DNA of 33,339 nucleotides from Niastella sp. (GTDB lineage Bacteria; Bacteroidota; Bacteroidia; Chitinophagales; Chitinophagaceae). Positions 1-7,919 of the stretch are shown here, piece by piece (within the stretch, counting starts at the first letter, position 1; every line of letters begins with the position of its first letter). The translations under genes and the position numbers were made by a program. The notes under the pieces are model-generated. The model saw nothing but the letters and a program-made list of their open reading frames with translations. It was not told the origin of the DNA and ran no database searches. Where the stretch lies: assembly GCA_017744515.1 (NCBI GenBank), contig JAGIBF010000091.1, forward strand, positions 1 through 33,339. Direction: 5' to 3'.

Positions 1-227
1 ACCCTGGTGCCTTTGGTCATAAGGTTAAGTACCTCCTTGATCACCGCCATGTGTGAAGCTGGAAAGTACCGTTTGGAGAATTGCCAACCGTCGATGATGT
101 CACCATTGAGGATAAGAATGTTGGGCGCTATACTTTTTAAGTAAGCAACCAGTTCCCGCGCATGACAACCGTAGGTGCCCAGGTGAACATCGGAGATAAC
201 CACTACGTCTACAGGACGTTTTTCCAT
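1..227 (-). CDS. LpxH-like metallophosphoesterase, partial (3' end outside window)
   Basis: Reading the minus strand from an ATG at 225-227 gives 75 codons that run off the left edge. The product begins MEKRPVDVVVISDVHLGTYG. It shows the calcineurin-like phosphoesterase metal motifs: D13-x-H15 in SDVHLG, and G42-D43 in LNGDIIDGWQF. The SDVHLG form and the following GWQF..RYFP..H segment resemble the UDP-2,3-diacylglucosamine diphosphatase group, which removes UMP in lipid A synthesis at the inner membrane. Many Bacteroidota carry several paralogues, so the exact substrate is uncertain. The remaining metal ligands lie outside the window. It is divergent from the XRE-cupin gene at 428, with a 200-base spacer between. 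Confidence 0.8.
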   Translation of the reverse strand, partial: MEKRPVDVVVISDVHLGTYGCHARELVAYLKSIAPNILILNGDIIDGWQFSKRYFPASHMAVIKEVLNLMTKGTR

Positions 228-367
228 GGAGTTTGGGTTTTGCAAATTTCCCCGGCGAGTATTACCCCAGTTTTAAGCAGAGGTTAAGTAATTGTTTTAT
301 AAATATGAACAGACTATTAACAGACTACATTCTTTTACCTATAGTTTAATTGGAATCCACACGGATT

Positions 368-388
368 CGGGCGCCCGCCTGTTTTTTT
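368..388 (+). promoter_or_regulatory. GC palindrome plus T-tract in a divergent spacer
   Basis: CGGGCGCCCG at 368-377 is a perfect 10-base palindrome, followed a few bases later by seven T at 382-388. It lies 40 bases before the XRE-cupin start, between two divergent genes, so it does not end an annotated upstream gene. It could be a protein-binding site or a weak leader terminator. As an RNA hairpin it has no loop, so a DNA operator is as likely. The spacer 228-427 shows no clear TAnnTTTG promoter element. Confidence 0.25.
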
Positions 389-427
389 ATTTAATATTGT
401 ACTCCCTTAAACGTATCCCTTATTATC

Positions 428-997
428 ATGCAGGAAGATCTGATCTTATTAATTGGTGAAAAGCTTAAATCGAAGCGCACGCAGAAGAATATTACCCTCG
501 AAGAGCTGGCCAACAGGGCCGGCGTCACGAAAGGACTTATCTCGCAGGTAGAGAACAACCGCACAGTACCCTCCCTCCCCGTATTATTCAACCTGATCCA
601 TTCGCTGGGCGAAGACCTCAAAAGCTTCTTCGAAGACATGCACGAGCATTTTACCAATGGCCACGTACTGATCGTTCGCAAAGGCGAAGAGAAGCCTTTT
701 GAGAAGGAGCCGGTTAAAGGGTTCTCCTACAAGCGTATCCTTACCAGGAGCATTGTAGCGCAGGCTATTGATATTGCGGTACTCGACCTGAAGAAAGGCG
801 CCTCACGCAAACAGATGATACAAACAGATGCCTTTGAGTGTAAACATATCCTGAAAGGAAGCATCGAGTACCAGATCGAAAAGGAAAAGTTTGAACTGCA
901 TGCAGGAGATACATTATTCTTCGACGGACGCGCCAAACACCGTTTACGCAACATCGGCAACACCGAAGCCTCCATCCTGATAGCCTATTTGTTTTAA
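428..997 (+). CDS. XRE-family regulator with C-terminal cupin domain
   Basis: The 189-residue protein has an HTH_3 domain at about residues 8-65 (IGEKLKSKRTQKNITLEELA then GVTKGLISQVENNRTVPSL, the typical XRE recognition-helix pattern). A cupin_2 domain lies at about 110-189 (LKGSIEYQI, then HAGDTLFFDGRAKHRLRNIG). This architecture is common in local regulators that sense a small ligand through the cupin. The ATG at 428 gives a full HTH domain. It is co-directional with and directly upstream of susC, so it is probably the local regulator of the uptake and phosphonate genes (inference). A candidate operator lies between them at 1046-1073. The ligand cannot be told from sequence. Confidence 0.9.
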   Translation: MQEDLILLIGEKLKSKRTQKNITLEELANRAGVTKGLISQVENNRTVPSLPVLFNLIHSLGEDLKSFFEDMHEHFTNGHVLIVRKGEEKPFEKEPVKGFSYKRILTRSIVAQAIDIAVLDLKKGASRKQMIQTDAFECKHILKGSIEYQIEKEKFELHAGDTLFFDGRAKHRLRNIGNTEASILIAYLF

Positions 998-1045
998 TGC
1001 GATGATTTTCATCCACTCTATTCTTGATAAAGCATATTTATATAT

Positions 1046-1073
1046 ACTAAACCTGCGTTTAGTGTTTATAAAC
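1046..1073 (+). promoter_or_regulatory. Candidate operator: two adjacent inverted repeats before susC
   Basis: ACTAAAC-CTGC-GTTTAGT at 1046-1063 is a perfect 7+7 inverted repeat. It is directly followed by the perfect palindrome GTTTATAAAC at 1064-1073. Together they give four TAAAC/GTTTA half-sites within 28 bases. A TTG at 1024-1026 and TAAACCTG at 1048-1055, 21 bases apart, weakly resemble a Bacteroidota -33/-7 pair, so a protein bound here could block transcription. The neighbouring XRE-cupin protein is the obvious candidate binder (inference). Confidence 0.45.
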
Positions 1074-1114
1074 AATTAATGCTTTGTTAAAACCGGCATA
1101 ACCTTCTCTTTACA

Positions 1115-1144
1115 CAGCCCGTCTATTTTCGGGCTGCAATTTTA
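1115..1144 (+). terminator. Hairpin with short U-rich tail in the susC leader
   Basis: CAGCCCG at 1115-1121 pairs with CGGGCTG at 1130-1136 around an 8-base loop, followed by CAATTTTATT. The stem is 7 bp and GC-rich, but the T-tail is weak. It lies 118 bases after the XRE-cupin stop and 32-60 bases before the susC ATG. It may end the regulator transcript, or act as an attenuator or RNA stabiliser if transcription starts upstream. Confidence 0.45.
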
Positions 1145-1175
1145 TTATCACTCCCTCTATTTAAAAAATCTGTTT

Positions 1176-4100
1176 ATGAGTAAATGCTACCTTATTACAA
1201 GGTTGGTAACGGCATGTCTATTGTTGATGTTACCATTGCTCTCACTTGCACAAGAAACGGTTTCCGGAAAAGTTGTTTCCACCAAAGATCAATCGCCTGT
1301 AGCAGGTGTAACTGTTATGGTAAAAGGCAGTTCTGCAGGAACTTCCACCAAAACAGATGGTACTTTCTCCATTGAAGCCAAAAAAGGCGATGTACTGGTA
1401 TTTAGCGGAGTGGGTATCTTATCTAAAGAAGTAGTGGTGAGTGGAAGTAATATCGAAGTGGCGCTTGAGCAGGATAGCAAGTCTCTGAATGAAGTAGTGG
1501 TAACGGCGCTGGGTATCAGGAAAGAAAAGAAAAGACTTGGATATGCCCTCCAGGAAGTAAAAGGCGAAGACCTCACAGTGGCGCGCGAAAGCAACCTGGT
1601 GAACCAGTTGGCCGGAAAAGTGGCTGGCGTAACGGTGATCGGAAGCCCTTCCGGTATTGGCGGTTCTGCCCGCGTAAGTATCCGTGGCGAGCGCTCTGTA
1701 GACCTGAATAAGAATCAGCCTTTATATGTAGTGGATGGTGTACCTATCAGCAACTCACTGACAGGTGGATCTGGCCGCAATAACCTCGAAGTTGATTTTG
1801 GTAACGGCGCCAGCTTCATCAATCCGGATGATGTGGAATCAATGACGGTATTGAAAGGCCCTGCAGCTTCAGCCCTCTATGGTTCAAGAGCTGCTAATGG
1901 TGTTATCCTTATTAAAACAAAATCAGGAAGAGGTAATAAAGGCATCGGTGTAGAAGTGAACAGCAACCTTACCATGGAGTCGGCGCTGAAATTGCCCGAG
2001 TACCAGAATGTCTACGGACAAGGTAATGGCAACGGCGGTGCCTTTGCGTTTGTGAATGGAGGTGGTGCTGGTCTTACAGATGGTACCGATGAAGGCTGGG
2101 GACCTGCTTTCAACGGACAATTATATCCCCAGTTCAATTCTCCCCGTACACTGAATGGACAGGCAATCCCTTATACAGGTGGTGACCTGAATGCACCCGC
2201 AGGTAGTGTGATCTCACCTACCCCCTGGCTGGCAGATGTGGATGGTGTAAAAGATTTCTTCAAAACAGGCCGCACATTAACCAATAACGTTGCCCTGACT
2301 GGTAAGAATGACTTTGGCGATTTCCGTTTATCTTATACCAATCTCGACCAGACAGGCATCGTGCCCAACACCGATCTGAAGCGCAATACGGTTTCCTTGA
2401 GCGGTGGCTACAATTTCAATACTAAATTCTCAGCCCGCGCCTTTGTATCTTATATCAAGAGCGAAAGCGGCAACAGGCCCTCTATCAGCTACGGTACAGA
2501 AAGCATCATGTATTTGTTCAACTGCTGGCTGCCCCGCTCTGTAAAAGTAAGCGACATGCAAAGACTTTGGCAAAATGGCCTTACAGGTCTGAAGCAATAC
2601 AGCTGGAACTACAACTACCATGACAATCCTTACCTGACGGTGATGGAAAATACAAACGGACAAGATGTAAACCGTGTTATTGGTAACATCGTGCTGAAGT
2701 ATGACTTTACCAGCTGGTTGAGCCTGCAATTGAGAACAGCAACCGATTATGGTAATGAAAAAAGGCAATACAAACGTGGATTCAGCACACAGCGTTTCCC
2801 CTTTGGTCAGTATCGCGAGACGAACATCATAACAGAAGAACGTAACTCCGACTTCCTGTTGACTGCCAATAAAAAGATCAATAGCGACTTCTCTATCTCA
2901 GGTTCATTCGGTGGCAACCAGATGAGACAAAAATCTGATTTCGACGAAACGAATGCTGGTCAGTTGAATATCCCCGGTATTTACAACCTGACCAACTCAC
3001 GCATTCCGCTGGAAGTATCCCAATCGGTAGTGCAGAAAAGAGTGAACAGCTTATACGGTTCTGCGCAGATCGCTTTCCGTAACTACCTGTTCCTCGATAT
3101 CACTGCCCGTAACGACTGGTCAAGCGCATTGACGCTGCCTGAAGCCTTGAAGACATTTGGTAATGAGCAGAACGCTTATTTCTACCCTTCAGTAGCATTA
3201 AGTGCCATGATCAGCGAAATGTTCAGGCTGCCGGAGTTTGTAACCTACGCAAAACTGCGTGGTAGCTTTGCCCAGGTAGGTAACGATACTGATCCATTTA
3301 CTTTCACACAAGCTTATAACCCCAGCACACCTTATGGTGGCGCCCAGGTATATGGCGAAACAGACAGGCTGGCAAACCTGAGCCTGAAACCCGAGATCAG
3401 CACAGCCTATGAAGTAGGGTTGGATGCCCGTTTCCTGAACAGCCGGGTTGGTATTGACCTCACTTTCTACCAAAGCAATACCCGCAACCAGATCCTCAAT
3501 ATTCCTTTATCACTTACCAGTGGATATTCTTCCCGCTCTATCAATGCAGGTAAGATCAAGAACTGGGGTTTTGAAGCAGTGCTGAACCTGGTGCCGGTAA
3601 AAACAAAAGACCTGACCTGGAACATAGACCTCAATTTCTCTACCAACCGCAGCAAGGTGGTTGAGTTGTCCGACAATCTTAAAAACTTCGTAATGGCCAG
3701 CAGGCGCGTAAGCATCGAAGCACGCGTAGGTGAGCGCATGGGCGATATGTATGGTATCGGTTTTGCCCGCGTACAAAACACCGACGCCGGCAAGCCTTAC
3801 TATGACGCTTCCGGCAAGAATGTAGGACAGATGGTGTATTCCAATGGCCGTCCCGTACCCACTACAACATTGATGAAGCTGGGTAATTACAATCCTGACT
3901 GGCTGGCTGGTATCTACAACACACTTAACTACAAAGGCGTAAAGCTTGGCTTCCTGTTCGATATCCGCCAGGGCGGTGAGCTGTATTCCGAAACACAGAC
4001 TGTAGGCCGTGAAGGTGGAATCATTATCGAAACCCTCGAAGGACGTGCTGATGGCTACGACCTGAGCAAACCCGGTAATGGTGTTATCGGTGCAGGTGTG

Positions 4101-4457
4101 ATCCAGAATCCCGACGGAACCTTCAAGCCCAACGATGTTAAAAGAACGGCCCGCGAATGGCATAGCGCCTGGACTGGTGGCAGAAGCATAGCAGAAGGTG
4201 TAATGTATGACGCTTCATTTGTAAAGTTGCGTGAAGTACAGATCGGTTACATGATCCCCGACAAATGGTTTGGCAAGCTGCCCTTCAGAAGCTGCACAGT
4301 AAGCCTGGTAGGAAGAAACCTCGCCCTGTGGTCTGATGTGCCCCATATCGATCCGGAAACAATGTCTTACAGCGGCGGCACCGCATTGCCAGGTATCGAG
4401 TACATGTCTATCCCTTCCACAAGAAGCTATGGCGTAAACCTGAGCTTCAGGTTCTGA
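1176..4457 (+). CDS. SusC/RagA-family TonB-dependent outer-membrane transporter
   Basis: The 1093-residue protein has a signal peptide (about 1-25, ending LLSLAQE). A CarboxypepD_reg-like domain follows (about 27-100, with GKVVSTKDQSPVAGVTVMVK and GTSTKTDGTFSIEA). Next are a TonB-box/linker region around SLNEVVVTALGI (about 103-114) and a plug domain (about 120-250, with VRVS-type strands, YVVDGVPI and GSRAANGVILIKTK). The rest is a long beta-barrel ending in the strand SYGVNLSFRF with C-terminal Phe, as expected for Bam insertion. Length is normal for SusC. It forms a lidded transporter with SusD from the next gene, 48 bases downstream. SusC proteins usually import glycans or peptides. Here the downstream genes suggest an organophosphonate ligand (inference). 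Confidence 0.95.
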   Translation: MSKCYLITRLVTACLLLMLPLLSLAQETVSGKVVSTKDQSPVAGVTVMVKGSSAGTSTKTDGTFSIEAKKGDVLVFSGVGILSKEVVVSGSNIEVALEQDSKSLNEVVVTALGIRKEKKRLGYALQEVKGEDLTVARESNLVNQLAGKVAGVTVIGSPSGIGGSARVSIRGERSVDLNKNQPLYVVDGVPISNSLTGGSGRNNLEVDFGNGASFINPDDVESMTVLKGPAASALYGSRAANGVILIKTKSGRGNKGIGVEVNSNLTMESALKLPEYQNVYGQGNGNGGAFAFVNGGGAGLTDGTDEGWGPAFNGQLYPQFNSPRTLNGQAIPYTGGDLNAPAGSVISPTPWLADVDGVKDFFKTGRTLTNNVALTGKNDFGDFRLSYTNLDQTGIVPNTDLKRNTVSLSGGYNFNTKFSARAFVSYIKSESGNRPSISYGTESIMYLFNCWLPRSVKVSDMQRLWQNGLTGLKQYSWNYNYHDNPYLTVMENTNGQDVNRVIGNIVLKYDFTSWLSLQLRTATDYGNEKRQYKRGFSTQRFPFGQYRETNIITEERNSDFLLTANKKINSDFSISGSFGGNQMRQKSDFDETNAGQLNIPGIYNLTNSRIPLEVSQSVVQKRVNSLYGSAQIAFRNYLFLDITARNDWSSALTLPEALKTFGNEQNAYFYPSVALSAMISEMFRLPEFVTYAKLRGSFAQVGNDTDPFTFTQAYNPSTPYGGAQVYGETDRLANLSLKPEISTAYEVGLDARFLNSRVGIDLTFYQSNTRNQILNIPLSLTSGYSSRSINAGKIKNWGFEAVLNLVPVKTKDLTWNIDLNFSTNRSKVVELSDNLKNFVMASRRVSIEARVGERMGDMYGIGFARVQNTDAGKPYYDASGKNVGQMVYSNGRPVPTTTLMKLGNYNPDWLAGIYNTLNYKGVKLGFLFDIRQGGELYSETQTVGREGGIIIETLEGRADGYDLSKPGNGVIGAGVIQNPDGTFKPNDVKRTAREWHSAWTGGRSIAEGVMYDASFVKLREVQIGYMIPDKWFGKLPFRSCTVSLVGRNLALWSDVPHIDPETMSYSGGTALPGIEYMSIPSTRSYGVNLSFRF

Positions 4458-4505
4458 TACCGGCAGCAAAAAAGAGCAATTGTTAAAACGAACCAATTCA
4501 AAGCA

Positions 4506-6035
4506 ATGAAACAAACAAAATATTTAGCAGCGATCCTTTGCCTCTCGTTAGGCGTATCGTCCTGCACGAAAGATTTCGAGGATATCAACACCAACAAAAA
4601 CGTACCCATTGCCGTAAACCCTGATCTTCTTTTATCAGGCGTGATCCGCAACACCCTCAACGATCAGGTAGGCGAAGCCTGGGGTATCGGCAACATTGTG
4701 GTGCAACACACCGCAAAGATCCAGTTCGTAAATGAAGACCGCTACCTGTGGGGTGAAAAGAACGGTGTTTGGAGTAGCGTATATGGCAACATGCGGAACG
4801 TACAGAACATTATCGACATCGCTACAAATGCGAAGCCCGTTCAGAATAATTACCTGGGCATAGCACTGGTAATGAAATCATGGATGTTCTCACTGGCTAC
4901 AGATGCCTACGGAGATATCCCTTACAGCAAGGCTACACAAGGTAAAGCTGCCGGTATCTATACGCCGGAGTATGATACCCAGGAAGCTATTTATACCGGT
5001 ATCCTCGCCGACCTGAAGAAAGCCAATGAACTGCTGGGTACCAGCAATGAAACGGTTAGCGGAGATATTCTGTTTGGCGGTGGCGCCGGCTCTATTATCA
5101 AGTGGCGTAAGCTGGCCAACTCACTTCGCCTGCGCTACATGATGCGCATTTCTGCTAAAAAGAATGTGGGCGCCGATATGCAGGCTATAGTAAGCAACCC
5201 TGCACAAACCCCCATATTTGAAAGCAACGATGACAATGCCGCCCTTAAATACTTCGAAGCAGCTCCCAACCAGTGGCCCATGTATGGATCACGCGTAGGT
5301 TCTTTCGACGAGTTCAGGGTTAGTAAGTCGATGAGCGATCGCCTGACCGCATTGAGCGATCCCCGCCTACCGGTTTTTGGTCGTCCTTCTGAGAAATCAG
5401 TAGCTGCCGGTACGCCTAAGATCGAAGGCATTCCCAACGGTCTTGGTGATGTAGCTGCGCTGAACTATAATGGCGGTCCTCAAGGCGTATCACGCGTAGG
5501 GTTGAGCTATGCCTGTCTGGTTTGTAACGACAATGGCCCTGCACCGGTAGCCAATGTGGCACAAAGCCTGTTGATGACCTATGCCGAATTGCAGTTTATC
5601 CTGGCCGAAGCAAGAGAAAAAGGCCTGATCACTACAGGTACGGCTGAAGGTTATTACCTCGCAGGTATCGCAGCCAACTTCGATTACTACAAGCGCATTG
5701 TACCCGTTCAATATAATATCAACGTAACGCCTCCCGCCAGCTATTATACCCAAACCGGTGTGGCCTATACAGGCACACAGGCAGAGAAGTTGGGCAAAAT
5801 TGCCTTGCAAAAATGGGTGGCGCTGTTCTTTAACGGACTGGAAGCCTGGTTCGATTGGAGACGTACAGGCATGCCCGCTGTAGTGCCGGGCCCCGATAAC
5901 CTCAACAACAACAAAGTGCCGCTTCGCTATATTTATCCACTTTCAGAACAATCGCTGAATGGGGTAAATCGTAAGGCAGCAGTAGACAGGCAAGGCGCGG
6001 ATGATCTGAATACCAGGATGTGGTCGATTAAATAA
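4506..6035 (+). CDS. SusD/RagB-family surface lipoprotein (SusD-like_2 type)
   Basis: The 509-residue protein has a lipoprotein signal: hydrophobic residues 5-16, lipobox LGVSSC, lipidated Cys20. It continues TKDFEDINTNKN, typical of the SusD-like_2 subgroup. The conserved mid-region is seen (SWMFSLATDAYGDIPYSKA, about 118-136), as is the C-terminal WVALFFNGLEAWFDWRRTGMP segment characteristic of the family. SusD proteins act as the substrate-capturing lid on the SusC barrel at the cell surface. It follows susC closely and is surely co-transcribed with it. The substrate is not readable from the sequence; the SusD-like_2 subgroup is frequent in non-glycan loci. Confidence 0.95.
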   Translation: MKQTKYLAAILCLSLGVSSCTKDFEDINTNKNVPIAVNPDLLLSGVIRNTLNDQVGEAWGIGNIVVQHTAKIQFVNEDRYLWGEKNGVWSSVYGNMRNVQNIIDIATNAKPVQNNYLGIALVMKSWMFSLATDAYGDIPYSKATQGKAAGIYTPEYDTQEAIYTGILADLKKANELLGTSNETVSGDILFGGGAGSIIKWRKLANSLRLRYMMRISAKKNVGADMQAIVSNPAQTPIFESNDDNAALKYFEAAPNQWPMYGSRVGSFDEFRVSKSMSDRLTALSDPRLPVFGRPSEKSVAAGTPKIEGIPNGLGDVAALNYNGGPQGVSRVGLSYACLVCNDNGPAPVANVAQSLLMTYAELQFILAEAREKGLITTGTAEGYYLAGIAANFDYYKRIVPVQYNINVTPPASYYTQTGVAYTGTQAEKLGKIALQKWVALFFNGLEAWFDWRRTGMPAVVPGPDNLNNNKVPLRYIYPLSEQSLNGVNRKAAVDRQGADDLNTRMWSIK

Positions 6036-6191
6036 TAATTCCTTAATCCTGATATTCCATTGCGATTAAAGTTCTTTGTTAGCTTCGAGCCCGAAATAAC
6101 ACTCACCCCCGGGCGTAATTGAGAATAATAACCTTGCTAAAAGAAGTATTCTACAAATTATAAGCAATCGTAGCAGTTTCTTAATGTTGAC

Positions 6192-6223
6192 GGCGAAGCT
6201 TTTCTAAGTTTCGCCCTTTTTTT
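6192..6223 (+). terminator. Intrinsic terminator-like hairpin after susD, before the phosphonate run
   Basis: GGCGAAGCTT (6192-6201) pairs with AAGTTTCGCC (6206-6215) around the loop TTCT, giving 10 bp with one G-U, followed by seven T. It is a strong intrinsic terminator fold. It ends the SusC/SusD unit or attenuates the next gene, whose ATG lies 25 bases downstream. The same upper stem and loop (GCTT-TTCT-AAG) recurs in the hairpin at 27178-27201. No clear TAnnTTTG element is visible between 6036 and 6247. Confidence 0.7.
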
Positions 6224-6247
6224 ATTCACCTGCTTACACCATTTTCC

Positions 6248-7321
6248 ATGAAGCAATATTTCATTTCAATCATAGCAATCGTGATTGTTGCAACAGCAAT
6301 GGCGCAACAACGTAAAACCGAAAACCTCATCATTGTAACGCTCGACGGCATGCGCTGGCAGGAAGTGTTCAAAGGTGCTGACCCGGTATTGATGAACGAC
6401 AGTACGTTCAACCATGATAAAGAAGGCATTAAGCAACGCTTCTGGGCAGAAGACGAAGCGGCAAGAAGACAAAAGCTGTTCCCCTTCTTTTGGTCAACCA
6501 TAGTTCAACAAGGCCAGCTATACGGTAACCGTGCATTCGACAATAAGATCGACAATGCCAACCCCCATTGGTTCTCTTACCCCGGCTACAATGAAATATT
6601 CACAGGTTATCCCGATACAGCCGTCAACTCCAATGATAAAATATGGAACAAGCATGAGAATGTATTGGAGTATATCAACAAGCAGGCAAAGTACAAAGGC
6701 AAAGTAGCCGCCTTTTCTACCTGGGATGTTTTCCCGTATATCCTGCATGAGCCCCGCAGCGGTGTATATGTAAATGCCGATGTGGATACCCTTGCCTTCA
6801 AAGCACCCGGCCTTCAGCTCCTGAACGATATGCAGTTTCTGACGACAAAGCCGATCGGCGTGCGCCCCGACATCATTACTTACATGGCGGCCCGCGAATA
6901 TCTCAAAGTATACAAGCCAAAAGTGCTGTATATTGCTTTTGACGAAACAGACGACTTTGCCCACGCCGGGATGTATGACCAATACCTGGGCAGCGCCTAT
7001 GCTGAAGATGCTATGATCCGTGATATATGGAATACAGTACAGTCGATGCCGGAATACAAAGGCAAGACTACACTGCTGGTAACAGTAGATCATGGACGTG
7101 GCGACAAGGTAAAGTCGAACTGGAAGCACCACGGCGCTAAGATTGAAGATGCACATGAAATATGGCTGGCGGTAATGGGACCCGATACAAAACCTGTTGG
7201 AGAAGTGAAAACGTCTGTGCAGTTGTACCAAAAGCAGATAGCTGCTACCATTGCCCGGTTATTGGGAATGAATTTCACAGCCAATCATCCTGTGGCAGAT
7301 CCTATTACTACAGCCTACTAA
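6248..7321 (+). CDS. Secreted alkaline-phosphatase-superfamily hydrolase
   Basis: The 357-residue protein has a signal peptide (residues 1-19, ...VIVATAMAQQ), so it acts in the periplasm or outside. It shows the two-metal site of the alkaline phosphatase superfamily. D33 is in TLDGMRW. The probable nucleophile is Ser110 in FSYPGYNEIFTGYP, aligned by eye with the Thr of nucleotide pyrophosphatase-type enzymes. D232, D236 and H239 are in AFDETDDFAH, D281-H282 in VTVDHGRGD, and H294-H295 in WKHHGAK. Homologues are often loosely named phosphoglyceromutase or sulfatase-like; such names are not reliable for substrate. It is first in a tight run with C-P-cleaving enzymes. It could hydrolyse phosphate or phosphonate monoesters or diesters, for example freeing phosphonate head groups, before uptake (inference). 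Confidence 0.85.
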   Translation: MKQYFISIIAIVIVATAMAQQRKTENLIIVTLDGMRWQEVFKGADPVLMNDSTFNHDKEGIKQRFWAEDEAARRQKLFPFFWSTIVQQGQLYGNRAFDNKIDNANPHWFSYPGYNEIFTGYPDTAVNSNDKIWNKHENVLEYINKQAKYKGKVAAFSTWDVFPYILHEPRSGVYVNADVDTLAFKAPGLQLLNDMQFLTTKPIGVRPDIITYMAAREYLKVYKPKVLYIAFDETDDFAHAGMYDQYLGSAYAEDAMIRDIWNTVQSMPEYKGKTTLLVTVDHGRGDKVKSNWKHHGAKIEDAHEIWLAVMGPDTKPVGEVKTSVQLYQKQIAATIARLLGMNFTANHPVADPITTAY

Positions 7322-7331
7322 ATTAACTTTT

Positions 7332-7901
7332 ATGAATAATGTACAGGCCCAGGCCATTGCTACAGAGATCATTGGTTTATACCAGCACCATGGCGGAGAA
7401 GAATACGCCGGTGAAAAAGTAACCCAGTTGGAGCACATGGTGCAGGCAGCCCAATTGGCAGAGCAGCAGGGGCATGATGAAGAAGTGATCCTGGCCGCCT
7501 TCCTCCATGATATAGGCCATATCTGCGTATCTGCCGAAGGTGATAATGAGATGGGCGGCTTTGGCATAAAAGACCATGAAGAAGTAGGTGGCGCCTTCCT
7601 GCTGGAGAAAGGATTCTCAAAGCGGTTGATCCGGTTGGTAGAAGCCCACGTAGAAGCCAAGCGCTACCTCACCTGGAAATCGCCGGCCTATTACGAGCAA
7701 TTGTCCGAAGCCAGCAAGCGTACACTGGAATACCAGGGCGGCCGCATGGACGATGAAGAAGCATTGGCTTTTGAACAATATCCCCTCTTTGACCTCATCA
7801 TTAAAATGCGGCTGTGGGATGAAGAAGCAAAGATCGAAGGACTCCCGGTGCCCGACCTGCAAAAGTATCATGGAATGATCGTACGTCATTTGGAACGATA
7901 A
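7332..7901 (+). CDS. PhnZ-like HD-domain oxygenase (phosphonate C-P cleavage)
   Basis: The 189-residue protein matches the phosphonate-operon HD family that includes PhnZ and TmpB. The whole di-iron ligand set is visible: H35 (in TQLEHMVQAA), H59-D60 (FLHDIGH), H82 (KDHEEVG), H106 (VEAHVEAKRYL) and D163 (MRLWDEEAK). The Y25/E28 pair (EEYAGE) corresponds to the gating Tyr/Glu of PhnZ, and K110 to its substrate-contacting lysine. PhnZ uses mixed-valent iron and O2 to split 1-hydroxy-2-aminoethylphosphonate into glycine and phosphate. TmpB does the same to the trimethylammonio analogue. Length is normal and there is no signal peptide, so it is cytosolic. It starts 10 bases after the previous stop and ends 18 bases before the phosphonatase gene. 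The usual 2-oxoglutarate hydroxylase partner is absent from the window. Confidence 0.88.
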   Translation: MNNVQAQAIATEIIGLYQHHGGEEYAGEKVTQLEHMVQAAQLAEQQGHDEEVILAAFLHDIGHICVSAEGDNEMGGFGIKDHEEVGGAFLLEKGFSKRLIRLVEAHVEAKRYLTWKSPAYYEQLSEASKRTLEYQGGRMDDEEALAFEQYPLFDLIIKMRLWDEEAKIEGLPVPDLQKYHGMIVRHLER

Positions 7902-7919
7902 CAAGTAAAATATTTACAT

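Noticed and set aside
3510..4163. Antisense open frame of 217 codons inside susC
   Set aside because: The susC frame covers it fully with clear barrel features. The antisense product shows no family motif.
6248..7321. PhnA-type phosphonoacetate hydrolase
   Set aside because: The signal peptide and Ser nucleophile context do not fit the cytosolic PhnA pattern. Only superfamily membership is supported.
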